Shown here: positions 54,301 through 61,456 of the stretch, one piece after another
Layout: each line of letters begins with the position of its first letter
Position numbering within the stretch: the stretch's first letter is position 1
From: JAGQPD01 sp020426865
Lineage (GTDB): Bacteria > Planctomycetota > Planctomycetia > Pirellulales > Pirellulaceae
Reading direction: 5' to 3'
Length of the DNA: 64,000 bases
Assembly: GCA_041399065.1 (NCBI GenBank)
Contig: JAWKTN010000005.1
Span: 124,001-188,000 of the forward strand
The notes under the pieces: generated by a model
Database searches by the model: none
What the model was told of the DNA's origin: nothing
What the model saw: only the letters and a program-made list of their open reading frames with translations
Position numbers and translations under genes: made by a program

Positions 54301-54642
54301 AGCTTCTTCGAGTGGGAATGAAATGTGGGTGAGATGCGGAATCTCTATTCGCAGCGGTGTGGCAAACTGCGGCGACTCCCATACGATCAACTTTTCGTCA
54401 GCGCTCAATAAGCGCCCCACCAGCTGGTCCTGGTTCTTCCACAACAACGTTTGCTGGTATGCGTTGTCGCCACTAGCTGATGGCGTCGTCGCGGTCGTTG
54501 CCTGGGCATTCTGGGCATCCTGAGCACTGGCAGGATGCGGCCATGGCATCGTACCAGCGACGATAACAAACAGGCGAACGGCTGCAACAAATGACATGCG
54601 GATTGTTGCGAGAAACTTTGAGCGATAGTAATTAACGTTCAT
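51373..54642 (-). CDS. large exported protein with C-terminal TlpA-type thioredoxin domain
   Basis: A 1089-residue protein. The ATG at 54642 overlaps the stop of the previous gene by 11 bp; the frame is open to 54801 but overlaps that gene fully. After a signal peptide (VAAVRLFVIVAGTMPWPHPASA) the body is beta-rich, with repeated phrases such as LLWKNQDQLVGRLLSADEK, GTLVLGQLVAISDD and HVLVGLNGDVLRGQLVLLD, which are internal repeats of one module, alternating with LamG-like domains. The last ~140 residues are a thioredoxin domain with redox motif WCGPC (nt 51673-51684) in LILDFWATWCGPCVASL. It is the last gene of the operon; the redox domain suggests disulfide handling in the periplasm. Confidence 0.85.
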   Translation of the reverse strand: MNVNYYRSKFLATIRMSFVAAVRLFVIVAGTMPWPHPASAQDAQNAQATTATTPSASGDNAYQQTLLWKNQDQLVGRLLSADEKLIVWESPQFATPLRIEIPHLTHISFPLEEAASRRTDPFVIATHGQQIVYGELLALDKDQIKIRSGKHGELALKKSEVRSFRRLSNTHALYTGPNSLEDWSTLSPSRQMGQWSTTPEHHVTTKVIGAEMFRDMQLPEISQIDIELRWDRSKPGFVIAFAPPGVTRLAQKTIKLETWDNELVLQILTDSGNFEQLLTITSEMKSLYLRLLWNKQKGEFSVYDQRGRLLGKLVAEDAGGRDLTGLYIQNKGADLTVSHVRVSSWNGQVPHKVEDEISSIQKSDGTTISGKILASESTDRGITVELADGKSEVLMLDEIDSVDFGEAPEPPADPRSLQIDYFDGTLVLGQLVAISDDVAMLQTRFSSDPVRCPLHGARMLKFPEGEAPRVETVGRMELPNVTLHGTLAPVGEEESLGWKPVGAIDASRLSLDKPARIEWGLAREDGTAKIDDGDEDEAAAERREKFTDVLHLRNGDVIPCHLYGINEEEMAVETPFCDVTQIPTSAVKAIELGGNTESITRGFGNEWVVNGDKKQVDRSPNRVVFKGNANLEHELPLNGNEIAFNLKWNASAPALLNLTFKGNPQQQAPNLLIYYLSGQMGIQSRMGNGQFMMRPQGNQMDAKLRLLFSEKNFQVFLNDQQVMSQPTNGIDIQSCGLTMYVQPLNVAVDGNRVKQGNPEDGLLTVSDFTVRRTAGPVNMLDVDSMSSHPLLTIPRSRKHNPPQHVLVGLNGDVLRGQLVLLDEKQVTFKSRMENLIIPRNRLGGVIWFDQPDSESEEFVRPNNVAQITFSSGVTFSIAPERVHDGRLVGAHALFGECAINVADMQALQLGQPPDSTPVLAYSQWKLVSAVEPQFPDPESDDAAMGANSPLIGTKPNDFSVDMLVGPKLRLSQKQGKVLILDFWATWCGPCVASLPKIIEVSREFPDDKVELIAVNQGETNEVIEEFLQTRGWEVAVALDRDGKVGRDFQVQGIPQTVVVGPDGTIKWLHVGAHPKLADELRELLTELTQ

Positions 54643-55717
54643 AGATCGGCAGGAAGCGAAAGTCGAGGGCCAGGGAAAGTAGTGACATGGCCGTGCCATA
54701 GGCCGGACCATAATTGGCGGGGACACTGCCATCGTCCTGCTGCATCCCGCGAATGATCTGGATGTTTTCTTCCTTCCATTTCGTCCAGGCATCGAAGTCA
54801 CCCTGGAACAGTGCTTGTGCCATGTAATAACGGAAGTAGAACGGATGCCCAGACTCTTGATGGTCCAACCGCGAGGTAATGTGTTGCAGGGTCGCTTTGA
54901 ATTCTTTCGATTCCTTGCGTTTTCCCACGGCAGATACCAAGGTCGCTACGGACGATCGGTTCATCGATTCGCCCATGCCGCCAATGCCACCGGAATACGC
55001 AACCATCCCACTGTCCGAGGTATTGCTGTGGAAGTACTTGATCGCCTTGTCGACCACTTCGTCGGGAACTTCGATACCCGCGTTGCGCGCAGCGAGCAAC
55101 CCCATCATCACAGCACCTGCCACCGATGTGTCGGCATCGCGAGCGTCGGGCGAATATCGCCAGGCGCCTTGCGGATTCTTTTGTTGCGATGTGATCGAAC
55201 AGCGAACGGCCAGCTCCAACGCCTCGCCGATCGATCGCTGCTTGCCAGCATCATTGGTATCCCAGACGAGCGAGTCGTTCACCGTGCCATAGGCCTCAGC
55301 CAACGCCAGGCACGCAAAACCATGGTGGTACATGCTGTTTGGGATGTAGCCGGTGGACACGTTCTGGCTGCGGATAATGCTGCGGACCGCACGCCGAACC
55401 TGGACATTGTACTGGCCATAGTTGGGATCCTCGCCGCTGGCAAGAAACGCCATTAGACATAACCCCGTAATGCCCCCCCCGGTCTGGCCGCCCGCCCACG
55501 ACCCGTCTTCTTGTTGTGTCGTTGCCAGGTATTTTAAACCGCGCTCGTACGTCAGCTTTACGTCCGACGGCACCTGCGCGCCATAACGAATCGACGGCCC
55601 CTGCCCACAAACCGGTGCGGCAACCAGTGCCACGGCCACGAGTGCCGTGCACAAGTAAGAGAAAGGTCGTCCCCCAACTTCGGTCGTGACGTCGGTAAGT
55701 TGAATTCGAATACTCAT
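54632..55717 (-). CDS. exported prenyltransferase/squalene-cyclase-fold repeat protein
   Basis: A 361-residue protein with start at 55717; the frame is open to 55774. A signal peptide (LCTALVAVALVAAPVCGQ) is followed by repeats of the alpha/alpha-toroid fold: YLATTQQEDGSWAGGQTGGGITGLCLMAFLASG, SMYHHGFACLALAEAYG, QKNPQGAWRYSPDARDADTSVAGAVMMGLLAAR. The QEDGSW and QGAWRY motifs are typical of terpene-cyclase-like proteins. The acidic catalytic motif of squalene-hopene cyclases was not seen, so a structural or binding role is more likely than cyclisation. It follows the paralogous pair of exported helical proteins on the same strand. Confidence 0.85.
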   Translation of the reverse strand: MSIRIQLTDVTTEVGGRPFSYLCTALVAVALVAAPVCGQGPSIRYGAQVPSDVKLTYERGLKYLATTQQEDGSWAGGQTGGGITGLCLMAFLASGEDPNYGQYNVQVRRAVRSIIRSQNVSTGYIPNSMYHHGFACLALAEAYGTVNDSLVWDTNDAGKQRSIGEALELAVRCSITSQQKNPQGAWRYSPDARDADTSVAGAVMMGLLAARNAGIEVPDEVVDKAIKYFHSNTSDSGMVAYSGGIGGMGESMNRSSVATLVSAVGKRKESKEFKATLQHITSRLDHQESGHPFYFRYYMAQALFQGDFDAWTKWKEENIQIIRGMQQDDGSVPANYGPAYGTAMSLLSLALDFRFLPIYER

Positions 55718-55736
55718 GGTGTAGTGATACTTGTCG

Positions 55737-56831
55737 TTAAGGCTCGGCCTGGGGTGGCAACTGATTCTTCGCACGTACTACAATTGATCTTGGCTGGGCC
55801 AACCGACCTACCGTCGCCGCCGCATTTTGGAAATAGCTCGTCAGCAATGCCCGCTGTCTGTCCATTCGCAGTAATTGCGAGGGAGTAAGACTGTTGGCAG
55901 CCTCACCTTTAAGCAACGCACCAACCAATTCCATTGCGTCCGGACGAACGGGAGCTCGGGTGCTGGCAAGCTGTTGGGCTACGGTCCGCGACATGATATC
56001 CTGCGCCTCAGCTTGTTGATGCCAGTGCTCGCTGGCCAGTTTTGCAAGCCCACGTCGCTGGTCGGCAGTCAAGCCGATCAAGCGGTCGATGGCGTATACG
56101 AATTGCAGGGCGAACAGATCACACTCCTGCTCGCTCCACTCTCGGATGGCACGATCAAGTAACTTCGCCTGCTCGTCGGTCAACAGCTGGTTCACCGTAT
56201 CCGCCCAAAGCGGGTCTTCTTCCAGCCGCATCGCCGGCTCGCACATGATCACTCCCTCCGCGGCAGCCATGCGGCGGCTGGTTAGCATCGTCTTGGCTTT
56301 GACGCGCGGCAATCCCGCTGCTGTCAATTTTTCTTCTGTTCCCGCAGTCTTTCGATCGACAATCTCCACCAACTTCTGCTGGTGCCGCTGAATAAAACTT
56401 TCCGCCATACCCTTGACGGCGACCTCCAACTTTTGATGTTGTTCGGCGGTCAACGTAGAAACCTGATCCAAACGGTCAATCTGCGATTGAAGATAGTCGG
56501 TGACGTCTCGCCGAATCCCCGCAATCTGTTCGTCGGACAGCGAGATCCGAGCATCGTCGATAAAGACATCGTTGATTAATAGACCAACCGGAGATTCTAT
56601 GTGCGGAGCCAACAGGTCCTGCGGAGCCGACAAATCGGGCAACCGATCATTCATTGGCTCGGCGAATTCCAAATCACCGTCCACAAAAACGTCCGAAGCC
56701 AACTCGAAATCCAACTCGATTTGCACCTGGCCGAGTGGTTCCTGAGCTTCTGTAAGAGAGACACCACTGAGCATAACGATCGCCGAGACCGCCAATATCC
56801 GCCGTCGCTGGTAATGGGTGCTATGAATCAT
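55737..56831 (-). CDS. exported helical protein, paralogue 1
   Basis: A 364-residue protein. AGGAG lies 6 bases before the ATG at 56831, which is preferred to the in-frame ATG at 56852. A signal peptide (ILAVSAIVMLSGVSLTEA) precedes a mainly helical, charged body. The key stretch is DPLWADTVNQLLTDEQAKLL, which resembles LTxxQ-type motifs and recurs in the next gene upstream (NKLWQETVDELLTAEQRTRL). STLTAEQHQKL is a similar element earlier. No catalytic residues are recognised. It sits in the middle of the BatA/DUF4175 operon and probably acts in the periplasm. Confidence 0.78.
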   Translation of the reverse strand: MIHSTHYQRRRILAVSAIVMLSGVSLTEAQEPLGQVQIELDFELASDVFVDGDLEFAEPMNDRLPDLSAPQDLLAPHIESPVGLLINDVFIDDARISLSDEQIAGIRRDVTDYLQSQIDRLDQVSTLTAEQHQKLEVAVKGMAESFIQRHQQKLVEIVDRKTAGTEEKLTAAGLPRVKAKTMLTSRRMAAAEGVIMCEPAMRLEEDPLWADTVNQLLTDEQAKLLDRAIREWSEQECDLFALQFVYAIDRLIGLTADQRRGLAKLASEHWHQQAEAQDIMSRTVAQQLASTRAPVRPDAMELVGALLKGEAANSLTPSQLLRMDRQRALLTSYFQNAAATVGRLAQPRSIVVRAKNQLPPQAEP

Positions 56832-56864
56832 GGCGATCTCCTCGTGCGACAAACTGCCGGCTGC

Positions 56865-57947
56865 TTACTGCGCGACTCCAGGCTCCGGCACGACCACGGG
56901 TGCCGCCGGGACGAGCGGCAGGGCGGGAATGAACTGAGCGGCTGGCACTGCCATTGGCACGGGACCCTGCCAGGCATTCCACACGCGAACTTGCGCATTG
57001 GACTGCAACATTGCGACGATCTGTTGTCGATCGATTTCCCAGTTCTCGACCTGCGATTCCGCCAAGATGGCGACAAGTCCGTTGTCGTGAAGGTCCTGCA
57101 AGTACTGCATGACATCTTGCGGTCCCGCGTACGCACTTTTCGCCGTCAGTTCGCTGGCGACCGACATTTCATTGACATCAATCTTCGCGGCGTCCGGTAG
57201 GGACTTACCAATCAACGCGGCAACATCTTCTGCCTGCTCGTCACTGAGCCACCAGACCTGTTCCATTGCGTCAAGCACACGTTGGCGGTAGGCAATTCGC
57301 TGACGGTTGAGGCGCCGATTGACGAAATCTGCCAACCGCGTTCGTTGTTCCGCCGTCAGCAGTTCGTCCACGGTCTCTTGCCAAAGCTTGTTGTCGTCCA
57401 CCGGCAACGACTGGTGGGGTTGAAACGGCCCTCCAACGTCAAGCAAATTCACTACTAATTCCGCTTGGCCTCGAAATCTCCGCCGCACTGCCAGTTGCTG
57501 ATTGACGCCGTTCAAGTCGATTCTCGCTTCTACGGCTTCCAAATTAATCCCCCCGGCCACCGGCTGGGGAGCTTCTTCGGCGGGATCGGCTGGTACGGGT
57601 GGTTCCATGCTTTTGCGGAGGTTCGCAATAATTTCTTCGACGACGCCTTTGCCGGCCACGGTCAGTTTCTTCCGTTGTTCGTCGTCCAGGTGGCAGACAC
57701 GATCCAATTCGGCAATCATCCGCTGCACGTAGACCGTATGTCGTTGCCGAACGGATTCGATGACTTCAGGCGATCCAGTATTCGGATAGACGTCGAATCC
57801 CTGCACCGGCTGCATGACAACTTCTGCGACATCTGCGACTTCATCCTGCGCGACCGCGTTCCGGATCTCGGTAAGCTGCGGACCAAATACACAGCTGGCG
57901 GACATTCCAAGCCGGATAAACCATCGGCGCATGGCCATGCGATTCAC
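56865..57947 (-). CDS. exported helical protein, paralogue 2
   Basis: A 360-residue protein. The start is GTG at 57947, with AAGGAG 8 bases upstream. A signal-like segment follows (MRRWFIRLGMSASCVFG). The body shares the layout of the downstream paralogue: CHLDDEQRKKLTVAGKGVVEEI, then NKLWQETVDELLTAEQRTRLADFVNRRL, then WWLSDEQAEDVAALI. The C-terminus is Pro/Val/Ala-rich (PVPMAVPAAQFIPALPLVPA). No family with a known activity is recognised. Confidence 0.78.
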   Translation of the reverse strand: MNRMAMRRWFIRLGMSASCVFGPQLTEIRNAVAQDEVADVAEVVMQPVQGFDVYPNTGSPEVIESVRQRHTVYVQRMIAELDRVCHLDDEQRKKLTVAGKGVVEEIIANLRKSMEPPVPADPAEEAPQPVAGGINLEAVEARIDLNGVNQQLAVRRRFRGQAELVVNLLDVGGPFQPHQSLPVDDNKLWQETVDELLTAEQRTRLADFVNRRLNRQRIAYRQRVLDAMEQVWWLSDEQAEDVAALIGKSLPDAAKIDVNEMSVASELTAKSAYAGPQDVMQYLQDLHDNGLVAILAESQVENWEIDRQQIVAMLQSNAQVRVWNAWQGPVPMAVPAAQFIPALPLVPAAPVVVPEPGVAQ

Positions 57948-58000
57948 GATCTCTTCTCCTTCAAGACATGTGTTAGCCGGCGGAACGCGCACTTGTCCGG

Positions 58001-58585
58001 CTATTGCGTTGCTTGTTCGATGGCTCCGAAGTAGGCGTCCAAACCCGCTCGGAATTCGGCGGGCCAGTTGCTACCGGTGACACCCGTTGTCTGTTCCGTC
58101 GCGCGATCGACTTTCTGAGCCATTTTTTCGTCACCAATGCCGAGTAAAGCGAGTGCGACATCCGTCGTATCGCCGGTGCCACCACCGCCGGGATTGGAAC
58201 CGCCGCCGCCACCGCTGTTGGGATTGACCCGCTTGGTTTGCAGCAACAATTCAATCGCCTCGGTCTCCGCCGCAATTGCTTCCGGGCCGGTATCGGGACG
58301 CGATAAAATGCCGGTAGTCTCGTCCATGACCTGTTCAACGACCGTCAACAAACCGATTTCTTTGGCAAAGTTGGCCTCACCATCCGGCAGCTCCCGAATG
58401 GATTTGACAACCTCACCGGTGCGACGGGCAAGCGTCTCTTGCGTTTCAGACAATCCATTGGCTTTGTCGAGATAATCCACTTCGTCCCAAGCGGGCTTGG
58501 CCTGCTCGGCTGTACGCGTTTCTTCCCGCAGACCGATTTCCTTTTCCAAAATCTTCATTACTTCCAGAACGATCGAAGGCGGCAA
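58001..58585 (-). CDS. continuation of the DUF4175-like protein beyond an in-frame TGA
   Basis: A 194-residue frame in the same reading frame as the upstream 898-residue protein, separated from it only by TGA (58607-58609) and seven codons. It begins LPPSIVLEVMKILEKEIGLREETR and continues with helical segments, a Gly-rich linker (NSGGGGGSNPGGGGTGDT) and an acidic C-terminal helix. The only upstream starts are TTG at 58585 and ATG at 58558, with no good ribosome site. It thus looks like the natural C-terminus of the upstream protein rather than an independent gene. Confidence 0.7.
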   Translation of the reverse strand: MPPSIVLEVMKILEKEIGLREETRTAEQAKPAWDEVDYLDKANGLSETQETLARRTGEVVKSIRELPDGEANFAKEIGLLTVVEQVMDETTGILSRPDTGPEAIAAETEAIELLLQTKRVNPNSGGGGGSNPGGGGTGDTTDVALALLGIGDEKMAQKVDRATEQTTGVTGSNWPAEFRAGLDAYFGAIEQATQ

Positions 58586-58606
58586 ACTGACGCCATTTCC
58601 GCCCGG

Positions 58607-61303
58607 TCACGTACCGCCCGGGCAACCTGGCCCAACCAACTGCTCGGCCCACCGATCGAGGTGGTCCGACCAGAATTCGGCGTGGGCAATCGCGCGTCCT
58701 TGCATGTTGTCGACCACCTGACCACCGATATCCCGCAGATGCGTGACAACGCGCATTTCCTTCATCTCATTGAGTACCGTCTGGAATTTGCCATCCTGCA
58801 CTCGATTAAAGAACGCTTGTAGATCCTCCTGAATGATATAGACATCGTCGCTTTGTGCCTTTTCGCGCTCGTCGACTTTCGTGGAGGCCAATTTCGATTC
58901 TTCGTTGATGTCCTTCAGCGAGACCCCAAACGACTGATTGACGGACTTATTCACGTCATTGGCAATCTCTTGTTGGCGACGGGAGGCCGCCTTGAGCCGT
59001 TTGACAAAGGTGCTTCCTTCCAGGTTATCCAAAATCTTCTGCAATTCCTCGGCCACCTTGGCAAACTCGGCCAACAGATCTTCCTGCTGTGCAATGGCTT
59101 CGTCCATTTCTTCTTGCTGTGCCGAACATTGTCCGCCCTCCTGTGGCTTGCCGCCGCCCATGACGGTCGTTACCGGAAGGGTCAACTTGCCCGCACCGGA
59201 CTTCGGTGGTGGCGCGTCACCGTCTTTCTTTTCGGGAACGTCGTTAAAGCTGGATTCGACGTCGGAAATCGACGGAATAGGAGGTTTGGGTTTACCGTCA
59301 TCTTCCGGTGGCGGACCGCCGCCCGTTTTCTGATCGCGGTTATTGCCCACTTGGGGAGCGGAAGGCTTTTGCGAATCGGCCGGACTGCCCGCTGTCGGGG
59401 GCTTGTCCGAGGGCGTCGCCGGCGCGGTCGAAGCGTTCTTCAAGAGGTCGGCCACCGACGGCATGCGATTATTGGCAATGTCCTTTAGTGACACCAACAT
59501 GTCTGACCAACCTTCGAGCGTGGCGACGTTGAATTGGTCGTTTCGCGCCGCCTGCTTCACTAGCTCTTCCCCGGCCATCGTCAACGCACCCAATCGGCGA
59601 CCATTGGCCTGTTCGGCGGCAGCCTGCGTTTCGATGCGACGGCGGTTCTCTGGTGATGCCAACTGGTCGGTTGGCAGCGCCCGCAATTCCTTATTCGTTT
59701 CGTGCAACTGCTGTTCCTGGCGATAGACTTCCTGTGCCTGGCGGAACCATTTGCGCATTTGACTGGTGAGCCAAATCGCATGTTCTTCCGGACTGAGGAC
59801 ATGCAGGACATACTCTGGCGTATAAACACGCTGGCGCCCTGGTAAATAATCCTCGACGTACATCCGTACGATCAACGTCTGTGGCGCGACACCTTGGCTT
59901 TTCGCCGAAAAGCTGGCGCGGCAATTCAAGTTCGCCATCTCGGGCCCGCCGGCCGCGATGACGGTCTCGCCGAGTGCCGGATGCGGGTTCTTGACGGGAT
60001 CCTCAATCCCTTCCCATTCCAACCCCACCTGCCGGACGCCAAAATCATCCTCGGCCATCATGTCGAACGACAAGACTTCGTCTTCCAGCAGTATCTGCAC
60101 GCGCGCGAGTTTGTCGCATAACACGGTCGGGGCTCGATCGTCCATCGCCACGACCGAAACCCGGAAGGGTTGTTTCTCGGTCAACGTCAAGTTGTCGCGC
60201 CATCGCAAGTGGAATTCTGTATTATCGGTGACGTTCCAACCGGGCACCTGAAGCGTCGAGCCATCCACTGAAATCGACTTATCGTTGAAGGAAGCGGCTG
60301 TTAATTCGCGAGTTGCTTCCGCGCGAATCTTCACGTTACTTCCTTTGACGACCGACAACACACCACCACGAACATCGCGCTGGAGATTGTGAGAGTATTG
60401 CAGATACGCTGGCAAGACAATTTCCGCGGCTACAGATTTCAGTTCCGGCCGTGACGTCGGCTCGACCGCCACCTGCTTGCGAGCATCGCCCACTTTGACT
60501 GTCAACTTGTCCGCTTCCTTTTGCGGCGGCAGTTCGAACTCGTACTTCTCTCCAGCGCGCTCCGTTTCGATCGGACGCTGTCGGCCGTAGCGAATCTTCG
60601 CCGTTTCCGGCGACCATTCCGTATCCTCTTTGAGAGTGGCTTCGAAATCGAACCGCTCGGAGTAAGGGACATAGACTTTGTCGGGCAACTTTTCCAATTG
60701 GGCGAACGTGTAACGTTCGGTATGGGCCCACGGCATCAACCAGCGGACCAGTGCATTGCCACCGGCGGCGGGTACCAACAGCAAGGCCAACAGCGCCAAA
60801 CACAACGGGAACCCTGCCGCCAACGCCCACTGCTTGTGACGCGGATGAGGCACTGCATGGGAGAAATCATGCCCCTGCGATTGCTCGTCGACCTGTCGCA
60901 TCGCCGCCTGACACAACTCGTGCGACCGCCCCTGTTCGAAGTCGCTATGAGCCAGCTCGATGATCCCCAGCATCTGATCGGACAGACGCGGAAAACTGAA
61001 TCGCAATAACCTGGCAACCTGCTCCAGCTTCTGCGTTCGCCAGACCCAACGGTGCATCTTCATCGGGAACCAGACCGCCAGCCCTAACATACCACCCAAC
61101 AGACAGGCGACGCGCACGATCGTGGGCGTATCCCATAAGCGGTCCAAGACAAACACAAACAAATACGACAACACCAGGCCAAAGAGCGCCGCTAGTAACC
61201 CTTCGGCGATCTTGACGATCCATACCCTCTGCCGAAAATGCTCTAACCGCTCGCGCATCCCGTCCGGGATTTCCAAATGGTCATGTCCACTGTGTAATTG
61301 CAT
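58607..61303 (-). CDS. DUF4175-like membrane protein with coiled-coil, interrupted by TGA
   Basis: An 898-residue protein. The N-terminus has two transmembrane helices (AEGLLAALFGLVLSYLFVFVL, VACLLGGMLGLAVWF) and a third near residue 160 (FPLCLALLALLLVPAAGG). A beta-rich periplasmic region follows (YVPYSERFDFEATL, EIVLPAYLQYSHN). The second half is helical with Gln/Glu-rich stretches and a Pro-rich linker. The architecture is that of the DUF4175-like proteins next to VWA/BatA genes. It ends WAEQLVGPGCPGGT, where TGA interrupts a repeated CPGGx(C)PGG pattern; the frame continues as PGGNGVSLPPSIVLEVM. Confidence 0.82.
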   Translation of the reverse strand: MQLHSGHDHLEIPDGMRERLEHFRQRVWIVKIAEGLLAALFGLVLSYLFVFVLDRLWDTPTIVRVACLLGGMLGLAVWFPMKMHRWVWRTQKLEQVARLLRFSFPRLSDQMLGIIELAHSDFEQGRSHELCQAAMRQVDEQSQGHDFSHAVPHPRHKQWALAAGFPLCLALLALLLVPAAGGNALVRWLMPWAHTERYTFAQLEKLPDKVYVPYSERFDFEATLKEDTEWSPETAKIRYGRQRPIETERAGEKYEFELPPQKEADKLTVKVGDARKQVAVEPTSRPELKSVAAEIVLPAYLQYSHNLQRDVRGGVLSVVKGSNVKIRAEATRELTAASFNDKSISVDGSTLQVPGWNVTDNTEFHLRWRDNLTLTEKQPFRVSVVAMDDRAPTVLCDKLARVQILLEDEVLSFDMMAEDDFGVRQVGLEWEGIEDPVKNPHPALGETVIAAGGPEMANLNCRASFSAKSQGVAPQTLIVRMYVEDYLPGRQRVYTPEYVLHVLSPEEHAIWLTSQMRKWFRQAQEVYRQEQQLHETNKELRALPTDQLASPENRRRIETQAAAEQANGRRLGALTMAGEELVKQAARNDQFNVATLEGWSDMLVSLKDIANNRMPSVADLLKNASTAPATPSDKPPTAGSPADSQKPSAPQVGNNRDQKTGGGPPPEDDGKPKPPIPSISDVESSFNDVPEKKDGDAPPPKSGAGKLTLPVTTVMGGGKPQEGGQCSAQQEEMDEAIAQQEDLLAEFAKVAEELQKILDNLEGSTFVKRLKAASRRQQEIANDVNKSVNQSFGVSLKDINEESKLASTKVDEREKAQSDDVYIIQEDLQAFFNRVQDGKFQTVLNEMKEMRVVTHLRDIGGQVVDNMQGRAIAHAEFWSDHLDRWAEQLVGPGCPGGT

Positions 61304-61323
61304 GGGCTGGTTTCCTGTTCGTT

Positions 61324-61351
61324 GGCCCGTGATTGTGGGCCCGTGATTGTG
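61324..61351 (+). repeat. 14-bp tandem repeat between operon genes
   Basis: GGCCCGTGATTGTG occurs twice without a gap, followed by GGCCC. It lies in the 153-bp gap between the DUF4175-like gene and the VWA gene. Confidence 0.65.
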
Positions 61352-61456
61352 GGCCCTGGGTCATTTCTCGACCAAACCGTCCGGTCGCTGCTCATTGTAC
61401 CGCGTGCGTTGCACCATTTTCAACTTGATTTCGAACCTGCCGCGACAGCTGGCGGG

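Noticed and set aside
58578..58609. TGA considered as firm selenocysteine
   Set aside because: The hairpin loop is nearer to TGA than usual, the protein is not a redox enzyme, and selenocysteine genes are not in the window.
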